This document shows positions 26,321-33,837 of a stretch of 64,000 nucleotides of DNA, in pieces. The stretch comes from Runella defluvii (GTDB lineage Bacteria; Bacteroidota; Bacteroidia; Cytophagales; Spirosomataceae). The notes under the pieces were generated by a model. It searched no databases. It worked only from the letters and a program-made list of their open reading frames with translations, and had not been told where the DNA came from. Position 1 is the stretch's first letter. Every line of letters begins with the position of its first letter. The stretch lies in contig NZ_JACIBY010000020.1 in the NCBI RefSeq assembly GCF_014195535.1, positions 41,746-105,745 on the forward strand, in the 5' to 3' direction. Position numbers and translations under genes: made by a program.

Positions 26321-26373
26321 GGCTATAAACGTCGGGTTGTGAGCAACCCTCTTCACAGGCTAATCACAGGCAA

Positions 26374-26408
26374 CAAAAAAAGGGAGCAAAAATGCTCCCT
26401 TTTTTTGT
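26374..26408 (-). terminator. Terminator of the HMA protein gene
   Basis: AAAAAAAGGGAGC pairs with GCTCCCTTTTTTT around a 6-base loop, 13 bases past the minus-strand stop at 26421. Both sides carry long A/T runs. Confidence 0.88.
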
Positions 26409-26420
26409 TGATTCCTGAAA

Positions 26421-26777
26421 TTAATGATGCCCATGGGCTTCGTTACCCTTTTGGCAGCACTCTGGTAGTTTGTCGTGGGCCGTTTTATTACACATTTGGC
26501 TATCGGCATCGTAGCCCGTATCCGTAATCACCTTACGAAGCGCAGCCTCGTCCGTTTTTTTAGGGTTATACTTGATAGTCACCACTTTGTCATCCAGATT
26601 TAAGACTGCTTCGCTCACTCCTTTGCTCAACGTCAAGTTTTTCTCGATGCGTTCCTTGCACATGTCACACACCGCCGACGTCTTAATTTTTACTTCTTTT
26701 TCTTTGCCAGGCTTACTAGCTACGGTGCTGAATACTACTCCCAGTACGAGCACAACAAGGAATGTTAATTGTTTCAT
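26421..26777 (-). CDS. Secreted heavy-metal-associated (HMA) domain protein
   Basis: The start at ATG 26777 gives 118 residues with a clean signal peptide (MKQLTFLVVLVLGVVFSTVAS). The HMA domain has C37-D-M-C40 followed by KERIEKNLTL and the usual strand pattern to VITDTGYDAD. The C-terminus adds further likely metal ligands: MCNKTAHDK, PECCQKG and HGHH. Such periplasmic metallochaperones bind copper or similar soft metals. The TonB-receptor gene lies 90 bases upstream on the same strand, and the whole group 26421-30337 shares metal-binding features. Copper is the most likely metal, by analogy to similar Bacteroidota loci, but is not proven. Confidence 0.9.
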   Translation of the reverse strand: MKQLTFLVVLVLGVVFSTVASKPGKEKEVKIKTSAVCDMCKERIEKNLTLSKGVSEAVLNLDDKVVTIKYNPKKTDEAALRKVITDTGYDADSQMCNKTAHDKLPECCQKGNEAHGHH

Positions 26778-26867
26778 TGGTTTAAAAGCCCCCAACCCCG
26801 ATGGAGAGTTTTTTGGATGATTCACGTACATTGGGGTTTGATGGTGTACGTTTACTTGTATTTATTC

Positions 26868-29198
26868 TTAATCTTTGACTTTAATTCGTATTCCAGCATA
26901 GACCATTCGACCTACGATTGGCCCCCATACTTGCCCCGCATCAAAATACTTCCCAAACGGGTCTTGGGCATTGATGATGGGGTTGGGTTGTTTAAAATTC
27001 AACAAATTTTCTCCTCCCAAATAAACTTCAAACTTCCGAAACGCCCGCGATACTTGAGCGTTCACGTTGGTATAGGGCTGTGAATAAAGAATCGGCATTG
27101 ATTTTTTATCCAAAGTTGCTTCCAACGATTGCAACGGATCATTGATACGAGCTTTCCCGTTCCACTGAACCGTTAAGTCGGCTTTCCATTTATCGTAAGG
27201 TAAGGTATAACCAATGTTAAAAAGCACCCTGTCGCGCGGTATCATCATACGAGCCATGAGGCGAACATCGTTGACGGGCTGCCCCATCGTTTGCCAAACA
27301 TCAAACAAACGGTATGCCAATTTTATTTCGGTACGCTTTGATAATAAACCGTTTAGCTCTGCTTGAAAGCTATTCGAGAAGGATTTACCCTTGAGATTGT
27401 AAAAATACAAATGCGCTGCCAAATCGTCGGCGTGGTCGGTATCAACCACCAATTGGTTTTGAAAATCAGTTCGATAATAGTCCAGAACCACATCCCAGTG
27501 TTTTTCAAACAAATGGAAGGTTTGGGTCAAACTTACCCCGTAATTCCACGAAATTTCAGGTCGTAGCTCGTCCACAAAACGCACCCACCGTTGACTTACC
27601 AAATAGCCATAGTTTTCAGCCAGTGCGTTCGGGGTACGCTGCCCTCGTCCCGCTGATACCCGAAGCGTTGTTTGTTCAAACGGCTGCCAGCGAAGGTGCA
27701 AACGCGGCGTAACAAACGCCCCAAAAAGGTTATGTGCATCAGCTCGAATGCCTGCCACAAGCGTCAGTTTGTCGAGGTAATTATAGGTATATTCAAAAAA
27801 CGCCCCAGGCACTGACTCCGTCCGCATACGGTGAATATCCTTGTAGGTTTCGTTGTAGTCGTCCAGCAAATAACTCAAACCCGTCGTAAACTTATGGTTA
27901 GTGTTATTGATAATCGACTGATAAATCAGGTTGGCATACAATGTTTGTTGGCGGGCGTCGTAATTAGCAAATCCAAAGTACGAGTCGCTTGCGTGCGTCA
28001 GCCCGTTTACGATAAAACCCAATCCTTTGTACGGCTTGTCTTGGTACATTTTGGCCGTTTTGGAGAAAAACTCCACGCGGCGAGTTGTGTTGCCAAAACC
28101 ATACGCTTGCGACGTTCCGCGCATGTTTTCACGAAACCCTACTTGTCCTCCCAAACGGTTCTCGTAAAGGGCTTTAACCCCAAACTGCGCCATCATTTTA
28201 TCGCTTTTATACTGCCAACGATTAACCGCGTTAAGTTGCGTGTAAAGGGGCATGTCCAGAAATCCATCGCCGTTGTTATCCACCCGCGTTTGGAGCGTAC
28301 TTGCGTGCGAAAGAATGCCCGTTGACCAACGTTCATTGAGTTTTTTATTGACGTTGAAATTTACCTCTCCACGGCCAAAATTGTTGACGTACGCATTAAA
28401 ATACAGTTTCTCACGGGCATCGGGCTTCACCAACTCCACATTAATCGCTCCCGTCAAGCTTTCATAGCCATTGACGACGGAGCCTGCCCCTTTGCCAATG
28501 TCGATGCTTTGTATCCACGTTCCTGGGATGTAGTTTAGGCCAAAAGTCGTGCCCAAACCACGGATATTCGGAATGTTTTCGACGTTAGTTTGCACGTATT
28601 GCCCTCCCAACCCCAAAAACTGAATTTGTTTGGCACCCGTCACGCCGTCGCTCAAACTCACCGACACCGAAGCATTGGTTTCGAAGCTTTCCGACAGGTT
28701 ACAGCAAGCCGCCTTGGCAAGGGCTTTAGTCGTAATAATTTCGGTTTGAATAGGGTTCAAGCGGTCGATTTGTGAGGAAGTTCCTCGTACGACCACCTCC
28801 CCTAACTGGCCATCAGCCACCAGCACAATCTCAAGATTGTCTTGGTTGGTTACCTTCAACGTATCGGTTTTGTAACCAATGTAGCTCACCACCAACTGAT
28901 TAGATTTGGCCGAACGAGCCAAGCTAAACTGCCCAGTTGTGTCAGTAGCAGTACCTAGATTTGTCCCTAGCCAAAATACGTTCACGCCTACCAATGGCTT
29001 TTTGACTTTCCCTATTTGCTCTTTTACCAAGCCCGAAATACGCTGAGCTTGAAGAGTTCCTCCCCAAAATACAGTTAGTATTAAGCCATTGAGCAAAAGT
29101 CTTAGCGCATTTGTTTTATTATAACGCGTTAACACGGTTAACAAATAACGGTTAACTTGTGCTTTAGCACTTAATGGTATTAAATTCCTCAATTTCAT
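26868..29198 (-). CDS. TonB-dependent receptor of a metal (probably copper) locus
   Basis: The 776-residue protein has an unusually long N-region before its hydrophobic signal core (LLLNGLILTVFWGGTLQAQ, about residues 33-52). A carboxypeptidase-regulatory-like domain follows (ISGLVKEQIGKVKKPLVGVNV to VSYIGYKTDTL), then a plug with KAACCNLSESFETNASVSVS and a 22-strand-type barrel ending in VYAGIRIKVKD. The paired cysteines in AACCNLSESF mark a receptor group that tends to sit beside HMA proteins in Bacteroidota. It probably imports a metal or metal chelate across the outer membrane. Residues about 14-31 are encoded by GTTAAC-rich repeat DNA, so the true start or signal peptide may have been altered. 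Confidence 0.88.
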   Translation of the reverse strand: MKLRNLIPLSAKAQVNRYLLTVLTRYNKTNALRLLLNGLILTVFWGGTLQAQRISGLVKEQIGKVKKPLVGVNVFWLGTNLGTATDTTGQFSLARSAKSNQLVVSYIGYKTDTLKVTNQDNLEIVLVADGQLGEVVVRGTSSQIDRLNPIQTEIITTKALAKAACCNLSESFETNASVSVSLSDGVTGAKQIQFLGLGGQYVQTNVENIPNIRGLGTTFGLNYIPGTWIQSIDIGKGAGSVVNGYESLTGAINVELVKPDAREKLYFNAYVNNFGRGEVNFNVNKKLNERWSTGILSHASTLQTRVDNNGDGFLDMPLYTQLNAVNRWQYKSDKMMAQFGVKALYENRLGGQVGFRENMRGTSQAYGFGNTTRRVEFFSKTAKMYQDKPYKGLGFIVNGLTHASDSYFGFANYDARQQTLYANLIYQSIINNTNHKFTTGLSYLLDDYNETYKDIHRMRTESVPGAFFEYTYNYLDKLTLVAGIRADAHNLFGAFVTPRLHLRWQPFEQTTLRVSAGRGQRTPNALAENYGYLVSQRWVRFVDELRPEISWNYGVSLTQTFHLFEKHWDVVLDYYRTDFQNQLVVDTDHADDLAAHLYFYNLKGKSFSNSFQAELNGLLSKRTEIKLAYRLFDVWQTMGQPVNDVRLMARMMIPRDRVLFNIGYTLPYDKWKADLTVQWNGKARINDPLQSLEATLDKKSMPILYSQPYTNVNAQVSRAFRKFEVYLGGENLLNFKQPNPIINAQDPFGKYFDAGQVWGPIVGRMVYAGIRIKVKD
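29110..29172. repeat. GTTAAC/GTGCTAAAGCAC dispersed repeat inside the receptor's signal region
   Basis: Three TTAAC-type words (near 29128, 29137 and 29150) sit beside the palindrome GTGCTTTAGCAC at 29159-29170. A related arrangement, GTGCTTAAAGCAC followed by GTTATC words, lies at 30901-30990 between rpmI and rplT. Here it encodes part of the receptor N-terminus. Confidence 0.6.
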
Positions 29199-29264
29199 TT
29201 GTTTACGCAGTCAATTGTATAACTTATTTTCTACAAACAGTTATTTTACGTCCTTCGTTTTTGC

Positions 29265-29825
29265 TCAAATTGCATCCAACGGTTGTCGGTTTTTGTGACC
29301 CGAAAGCTTGTATTGACTCGGTGTAGTGCCCGTAATCTTCTTAAATTGGTTGGACAAATGCGCTACGCTACTGTAATGAAGTTTGTCCGCAATTTGACTA
29401 AGGCTGAGTTCATCATAGGTCAACAATTCTTTCACTCGCTCAATCTTTTGGCGAATGATGTATTGCTCAATTGTGATGCCTTCCAGTGAAGAAAAAAGAG
29501 TACTCAAGCCATTGTAGTCACGGCTGAGCTGTTCGGCTAAATAGTCAGAATAATTCACCTTCAATTCCAATGACGAAGAACGAATCAACGCTAAAACAAG
29601 CGTTTTGATTTTTTCAACCGTACGAACTCGTTTATCCTCAAGCAATTCAAAACCGTATTCTTGCAGCCGAGCTGTTACTTCCGCTATCTGAGTAGCAGTC
29701 ACAGGCGCTGCCACCTCCACTTCCCCGAGTTGAATCTGTTGAATTTGAAAATGAGCGTGAGAAAATACTTGGCCAACCACCAATTTACAGCGGTCGCATA
29801 CCATGTTTTTGACGTAAAATACCAT
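29265..29825 (-). CDS. AraC-family regulator with HMA-like N-terminal domain
   Basis: The 186-residue protein begins MVFYVKNMVCDRCKLVVGQ, with C10-x-x-C13 in the position of the metal site of HMA domains, and the next 60 residues have the matching strand-helix pattern (VAAPVTATQIAEVTARLQEYGFELLEDK). The C-terminal half is an AraC DNA-binding domain: YIIRQKIERVKELL, then LSLSQIADKLHYSSVAHLSNQFKKITGTTPSQYK. It therefore looks like a one-component metal sensor. It is immediately upstream of the TonB receptor on the same strand and probably activates the metal locus. Metal identity is inferred from the neighbours. Confidence 0.87.
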   Translation of the reverse strand: MVFYVKNMVCDRCKLVVGQVFSHAHFQIQQIQLGEVEVAAPVTATQIAEVTARLQEYGFELLEDKRVRTVEKIKTLVLALIRSSSLELKVNYSDYLAEQLSRDYNGLSTLFSSLEGITIEQYIIRQKIERVKELLTYDELSLSQIADKLHYSSVAHLSNQFKKITGTTPSQYKLSGHKNRQPLDAI

Positions 29826-29890
29826 TATTGTCTGATTTAAAATTCCCCAACAAGTGTGCTACACTGAGAAAATCTCATGCACTGGAAATT

Positions 29891-30337
29891 CTAAATCAAA
29901 AAAGACTGCACAAACGAAAGCAGGCTTCGCCCGTGAAAAAAAGAAGTAAAAGAATAAACAGAAGAAGACCCCGCCGAAGTGGGAAAGAAAAATTCAAATA
30001 CAACTTTGAAGACCGCTACCAAGGTCTCGACAGCCCAGTCGGCCGTTGTTTTTAATAACTTAGCTACCCATTGTGTCACCGACGACGCTACCTCTACGTT
30101 TTCGTAGCGTTGTTGGTCTTCGCAGCACGTTCTTTTTTTGATGGTAGTTTGTCCAGCAGGGGTTGCTGATTCTTTTGTAGTAGCGCAACTGCCACATTTG
30201 TCCTTGCTAAGAGCGGCCAAATGCAGCGATTTTCCTCTCAGAATACAATGATGTTCGACTACGCCAAAGCCCGTGCTTGCCGTCAGAACGACAAGTGCCA
30301 TAAAAAAGGCAAGAAATCGGCGGAACATTAGTTTCAT
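29891..30337 (-). CDS. Small Cys-rich secreted/membrane protein of the metal locus
   Basis: The 148-residue product has a signal peptide or anchor (RFLAFFMALVVLTASTGFG), followed by possible metal ligands: VVEHHCILRGKSLH, KDKCGSCATTK and KKRTCCEDQQ. The second half (about residues 80-120) contains hydrophobic stretches ending VVFEFFFPTSAG, perhaps a second membrane-associated segment. I do not know a named family, but proteins of this HHC/CxxC/CC type occur beside copper-handling TonB receptors and HMA proteins in Bacteroidota. It is the most upstream gene of the locus on this strand, 65 bases before the AraC gene. A periplasmic metal-binding role is inferred. Confidence 0.75.
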   Translation of the reverse strand: MKLMFRRFLAFFMALVVLTASTGFGVVEHHCILRGKSLHLAALSKDKCGSCATTKESATPAGQTTIKKRTCCEDQQRYENVEVASSVTQWVAKLLKTTADWAVETLVAVFKVVFEFFFPTSAGSSSVYSFTSFFHGRSLLSFVQSFLI

Positions 30338-30409
30338 AAAAGAGAGATAGACTTCAGTTAATGCTCAAACACCTAGTTTTCCTAAAAAGTTCGAGCTAAT
30401 CAAAAAATA

Positions 30410-30439
30410 AAAGGTAACGAAATTACATCCGTTACCTTT
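30410..30439. terminator. Hairpin between rplT and metal locus
   Basis: AAAGGTAACG and CGTTACCTTT form a perfect 10-bp stem around a 10-base loop. It probably backs up the stronger hairpin next to it. Confidence 0.6.
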
Positions 30440-30444
30440 CATAA

Positions 30445-30471
30445 AAAAGCGGCGCGCTAGGCGCCACTTTT
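30445..30471 (-). terminator. Terminator of the rpmI-rplT operon
   Basis: AAAAGCGGCGC pairs with GCGCCACTTTT (one mismatch). On the minus strand it ends in a run of T, six bases downstream of the rplT stop at 30477. Confidence 0.85.
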
Positions 30472-30476
30472 CCCAA

Positions 30477-30821
30477 TTATTTTACTTTTTCTACTACTGC
30501 CTTGAACGCCTCTGGGTGATTCATTGCAAGGTCAGCAAGTACTTTACGGTTCAGTTCAACACCTGCTGCGTGAACTTTACCCATCAATGCAGAATAAGAC
30601 AATCCTTCTTGACGAGCGGCAGCGTTGATACGCTGAATCCACAAAGCACGGAAATTTCTTTTCTTTTGTTTACGACCGACATAAGCGTAGTTAAGACCGC
30701 GCTCAACGGCGTTTTTGGCTACTGTCCATACGTTTTTACGACGACCGTAGTAACCTTTGGCTAATTTTAATACTTTCTTGCGACGAGCCCGCGACGCAAC
30801 GTGGTTTACCGAACGTGGCAT
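30477..30821 (-). CDS. rplT: 50S ribosomal protein L20
   Basis: The 114-residue protein is L20 over its whole length: [54 protein letters not shown] and [21 protein letters not shown]20 is an early assembly protein that binds 23S rRNA and, in several bacteria, represses its own operon. It follows rpmI on the same strand with a longer than usual 172-base gap containing repeat-like sequence. It is followed by a strong terminator. Confidence 0.98.
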   Translation of the reverse strand: MPRSVNHVASRARRKKVLKLAKGYYGRRKNVWTVAKNAVERGLNYAYVGRKQKKRNFRALWIQRINAAARQEGLSYSALMGKVHAAGVELNRKVLADLAMNHPEAFKAVVEKVK

Positions 30822-30993
30822 AATTTTGTTAGTTTTTTGACGGTTGGTGGCTTACTCAGAAGCACTTGTAGAACCAACAATCGGGTGAAACAATGAACCT
30901 GTGCTTAAAGCACTGTTAGTAGTTATCTGTTGTTCGTTATCTGTGATAAAATCTTGGATAACGGTAACAATTAACCGATAACGTTGTCCTAAC
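30822..30993. repeat. rpmI-rplT spacer with GTGCTTAAAGCAC palindrome and GTTATC/GATAAC words
   Basis: GTGCTTAAAGCAC lies at 30901-30913; GTTATCTG occurs twice at about 30922-30942 and GATAAC twice at about 30957 and 30981 in the opposite sense. The spacer can fold, and resembles the repeat inside the TonB receptor gene. L20 autoregulation would act in this leader, but the repeat origin is an equally good explanation. Confidence 0.5.
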
Positions 30994-31188
30994 TTAGAAC
31001 TTGAGCATCAAACGGATGCGATCCATATTTGTGTCATCAACAACAGTGAACCCAACGAGGCCACGCTTACGCTTTGTTGATTTCTTTGTCAAAATATGGC
31101 TATGGAAAGCGTGCTTACGCTTAATTTTACCAGTGCCAGTCATTTTAAAACGCTTCTTGGCACCTGAATTGGTTTTAACTTTTGGCAT
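30994..31188 (-). CDS. rpmI: 50S ribosomal protein L35
   Basis: The 64-residue protein is a full L35: [20 protein letters not shown], then [20 protein letters not shown] and a short tail. It is highly basic and part of the large subunit. In most bacteria infC lies directly upstream; here the upstream gene is a DUF6702 protein, and rpmI has its own promoter element at 31235-31242, so infC must be elsewhere in the genome. It is co-directional with rplT. Confidence 0.98.
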   Translation of the reverse strand: MPKVKTNSGAKKRFKMTGTGKIKRKHAFHSHILTKKSTKRKRGLVGFTVVDDTNMDRIRLMLKF

Positions 31189-31234
31189 GATACCGACCTT
31201 TTAAAGTATTTGAAAAAGTAAAAAATTTGGGGTG

Positions 31235-31242
31235 CAAAGGTA
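31235..31242 (-). promoter_or_regulatory. -7 element of rpmI-rplT
   Basis: On the minus strand this reads TACCTTTG, an exact TAnnTTTG match, 46 bases upstream of the rpmI ATG. Confidence 0.65.
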
Positions 31243-31259
31243 CAAACCTTTGTTGAATA

Positions 31260-31805
31260 TTACAATCCGAGGGGCAGAACTTTATCCTCATTTTTAAAGA
31301 TATACGACTTCTTCTGGCCTTGGTAGTTGAAGTTAACGAGATTCACTTGGTCGTCAAAGACATCAAGCATGATGCTATTTTGTAATGAAAAACCTGTAAT
31401 AGCCTCAGAACAAGGGATTTCTACATAGATCCAAGTAGCGTCGGCCTCTTGTTCTTTGCCGATGTACGAATACGGCTTTTTTTGTTTGGCAGTAGTCACA
31501 ATCGCAAAATGTTTCCGAATGTATTTTTCGACATAGGGGTCATTTTTGTCATTGTTAAGTACCGAAAACTTTTGCCCGCCATTTTCTTTGGACAGCACAC
31601 TCTCCAAATCATCCGTAAACACCCGAATACTCACCTCAAACGACTTTTCTTTGGCGTTATAGTCCATTCGGGTAATGCTGGTATGGAAGTCGTGCTTTGA
31701 AAAACCGAAAGCGCTCAGGCACAAAAAGAGAATCACGCAAATACGCAAAGGCGCAAAGAACGTTCTCGTCTTTGCCCCTTTGCGTGAGTTAGTTACTAAA
31801 CTCAT
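31260..31805 (-). CDS. DUF6702 family secreted protein
   Basis: The start at ATG 31805 is chosen because it lies one base past the rseP stop; the earlier ATG at 31838 would overlap rseP. This gives 181 residues. The N-terminus MSLVTNSRKGAKTRTFFAP followed by LRICVILFLCLSAFGFS serves as a signal peptide, and most of it is encoded by a dispersed palindromic repeat. The mature part begins KHDFHTSITRMDYNAKEKSFE, a pattern of the DUF6702 family, whose members are small beta-rich proteins of unknown role. It is next to rseP in the same direction and probably co-transcribed. Confidence 0.82.
   Translation of the reverse strand: MSLVTNSRKGAKTRTFFAPLRICVILFLCLSAFGFSKHDFHTSITRMDYNAKEKSFEVSIRVFTDDLESVLSKENGGQKFSVLNNDKNDPYVEKYIRKHFAIVTTAKQKKPYSYIGKEQEADATWIYVEIPCSEAITGFSLQNSIMLDVFDDQVNLVNFNYQGQKKSYIFKNEDKVLPLGL
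31733..31787. repeat. ACGCAAAG-type palindromic dispersed repeat within the DUF6702 gene
   Basis: TCACGCAAATACGCAAAGG and its continuation pair imperfectly with CCCCTTTGCGTGA-type sequence on the other arm, meeting at AACGTT. CGCAAAG words recur on both strands. The whole element is read through as signal-peptide codons. Confidence 0.8.
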
Positions 31806-31806
31806 A

Positions 31807-33114
31807 CTAACGGAAGAGTTTAAAAATATCGTTTCCAAAAGCGAAAACCATCAATCCAAGCAGAATCACCATTCCCACTTTTTGGGCGGCTTCCAAGAAC
31901 TTATCTGACGGCTTGTGGCCTGTTACCATTTCGTAAATCAACAAAACCGAGTGGCCACCATCAAGGGCTGGAATCGGCAGAATGTTCATGAATGCCAATA
32001 CCATCGACAACAAGCCCGTGAGGAACCAAAAACGTCCCCAATCCCAAATTCCACCGAACATTTGGGCAATCCCAATTGGACCGCTCAATGCCTTAGAGGC
32101 AGATACTTCACCACGGAAAATTTTGCCAAACCCTCGGATGTTGTCAGTCACTACGCTGAAGGCTTTTTGAGTACCAATCGCAATAGATTCGCCAAACGAA
32201 TAGTCGATGTGCGTGGTTGTGAGACCTAATTCTGGATAAAAACCTATTTTACCGTCTTCGGGTACATCCACGTTAAGTGTTACCACTTTTCCTTTACGGT
32301 CGATTTCCAACACTGCTTTTTTGTTTTTCAGATTGGACAATGCGTCTCTGATTTCGTGGTAAAACTGAATTGGCTGATTATTTACCTTTACAATTTTATC
32401 CCCTGCTAAGAGTCCCGATTTAGACGCAGGCATTCCAGGTGTCACTTCTCTAATCGAGAAAGGATAAATGGGGTCAATAAACTCACCCGCATTTTTCTTG
32501 TCCGAAATCTTTTCAATAAAGTTATTAGGTACGTAAATGTCCACTTTTTCCCCATTACGCTCTACTGTGTAGTAGCTATTTGATTCCAAAAATACTTTAC
32601 GAACTTCGGCAAAATCATCAAATGGTTTACCATTGATAGCCACGATTTTATCGCCCGTACGGAGTCCAATTTCTTGGCCAAGTTTGTGAGCCACAATTCC
32701 GTATTTCACATCTTTAGTCGCGATGTAGTCGTATCCTTCCGAATACGTAATGGCCACAAAAATGATAATACCTGTAATGACGTTCACAATAATTCCGCCC
32801 AGCATCACAATCAAACGCTGCCAAGCAGGTTTGGCCCGAAACTCCCACGGTTCAGGTTCAGCCGTCAAATTTTTGGTATCCAACGACTCATCCACCATTC
32901 CCGAAATTTTCACAAAACCACCCAGTGGCACGGCTCCAAACCCATATTCTGTTTCACCACGTTGAATCGACCATATTTTGGGAGGAAACCCAATGAAATA
33001 CTTTTCTACTCGCATTCCGAACATCTTGGCTGTGATAAGATGCCCCCATTCGTGTAATCCTACTAAAATCGACAGTCCCAGAATCAACTGTCCCACCATT
33101 ACTAAAATTTCCAT
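31807..33114 (-). CDS. rseP: Site-2 protease RseP (RIP metalloprotease)
   Basis: The 435-residue membrane protein carries the zinc motif H21-E-W-G-H25 in the first helix and the third-ligand region LPIPALDGGHSVLL near residue 375. Two PDZ domains are visible between (GLRTGDKIVAINGKPFDDFA and GLLAGDKIVKVNNQPIQFY). RseP cleaves membrane-spanning anti-sigma factors and signal peptide remnants. It is usually next to dxr; here a Uma2-type gene separates them. It overlaps nothing and is one base from the DUF6702 start. Confidence 0.95.
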   Translation of the reverse strand: MEILVMVGQLILGLSILVGLHEWGHLITAKMFGMRVEKYFIGFPPKIWSIQRGETEYGFGAVPLGGFVKISGMVDESLDTKNLTAEPEPWEFRAKPAWQRLIVMLGGIIVNVITGIIIFVAITYSEGYDYIATKDVKYGIVAHKLGQEIGLRTGDKIVAINGKPFDDFAEVRKVFLESNSYYTVERNGEKVDIYVPNNFIEKISDKKNAGEFIDPIYPFSIREVTPGMPASKSGLLAGDKIVKVNNQPIQFYHEIRDALSNLKNKKAVLEIDRKGKVVTLNVDVPEDGKIGFYPELGLTTTHIDYSFGESIAIGTQKAFSVVTDNIRGFGKIFRGEVSASKALSGPIGIAQMFGGIWDWGRFWFLTGLLSMVLAFMNILPIPALDGGHSVLLIYEMVTGHKPSDKFLEAAQKVGMVILLGLMVFAFGNDIFKLFR

Positions 33115-33154
33115 TCTTTGAGTTTATGTGTGTTTACACACGTTTAGTTAGTCA

Positions 33155-33745
33155 TTAATCAATATCTTCAAAAACCGTAGTTAGGTCGATTTCTAATCCT
33201 TCTAAGACCTCTCCCCCGCTGATAACACCAAACGGCTGTTTTTCAGGATTGGTATTTTGAGGGCTAAAAATCATGTATGTTTTCTCGTTGGGGTCAATCA
33301 ACCAACCCAATTGGCAACCGTTGACAATCCACTCCTTCATTTTATCAACATGCTCCGACCAAGTATCTGATTCTGAAATTACTTCTACCACAAAATCAGG
33401 GCAGATGGGGGCAAATTTTTTCCGTAAAGCCGAAGGAATTTGTTCCCATCGCTCGCGACGAATCCAAGCTACATCAGGCGACTTGATGGATTTATCGGGG
33501 AGGGTAAAACCTGTTGCAGGGCCAAAGGCGATTCCCATTTTATTCTGTTTGGCCCAATAGCCAATTTCAATAGCGATGTCTAAATCGCGCGAGCCTCTGA
33601 TGCTTCCAGTAGGTGACATAAAAATGATTCTTCCGTATTTGTCCCGCTCAAAGTGCATTCCATTGCGACGGTTTGCCTCGCAAAAAGCGAAGAACTCATC
33701 GTCGTTCATGGTATCCATGGAAGGTATGTTCAGTACTTGGGACAT
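33155..33745 (-). CDS. Uma2 family (DUF820) endonuclease-like protein
   Basis: The ATG at 33745 (MSQVLNIPSMDTM) gives 196 residues. The Uma2 pattern is clear: GRIIFMSPTGS, IAFGPATGFTLPD, KSPDVAWIRRERW and CPDFVVEVISESD, which supply the acidic residues and lysine of a PD-(D/E)XK-like fold, followed by MKEWIVNGCQLGWLIDP. Members are abundant in cyanobacteria and Cytophagales and often spread between unrelated genes; their function is not known, although a mobile nuclease role has been suggested. It interrupts the common dxr-rseP arrangement, which supports an insertion. Confidence 0.9.
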   Translation of the reverse strand: MSQVLNIPSMDTMNDDEFFAFCEANRRNGMHFERDKYGRIIFMSPTGSIRGSRDLDIAIEIGYWAKQNKMGIAFGPATGFTLPDKSIKSPDVAWIRRERWEQIPSALRKKFAPICPDFVVEVISESDTWSEHVDKMKEWIVNGCQLGWLIDPNEKTYMIFSPQNTNPEKQPFGVISGGEVLEGLEIDLTTVFEDID

Positions 33746-33770
33746 TGGATTCAATTTGAAAAATTGGTTA

Positions 33771-33837
33771 ATTCGTTCATTTGAAAATCAAAGAAGCGAG
33801 CAATGCCCGTTTTCAAATTTTCAAATTTTCAAATTTA
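33771..33837. repeat. TCAAATTT direct repeats forming the dxr 3' end
   Basis: Three TTTTCAAA units occur in a row at 33812-33834, with further CAAAT words near 33771. On the minus strand they encode the last residues of Dxr (SKFENLKI) and its stop codon. Confidence 0.75.
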
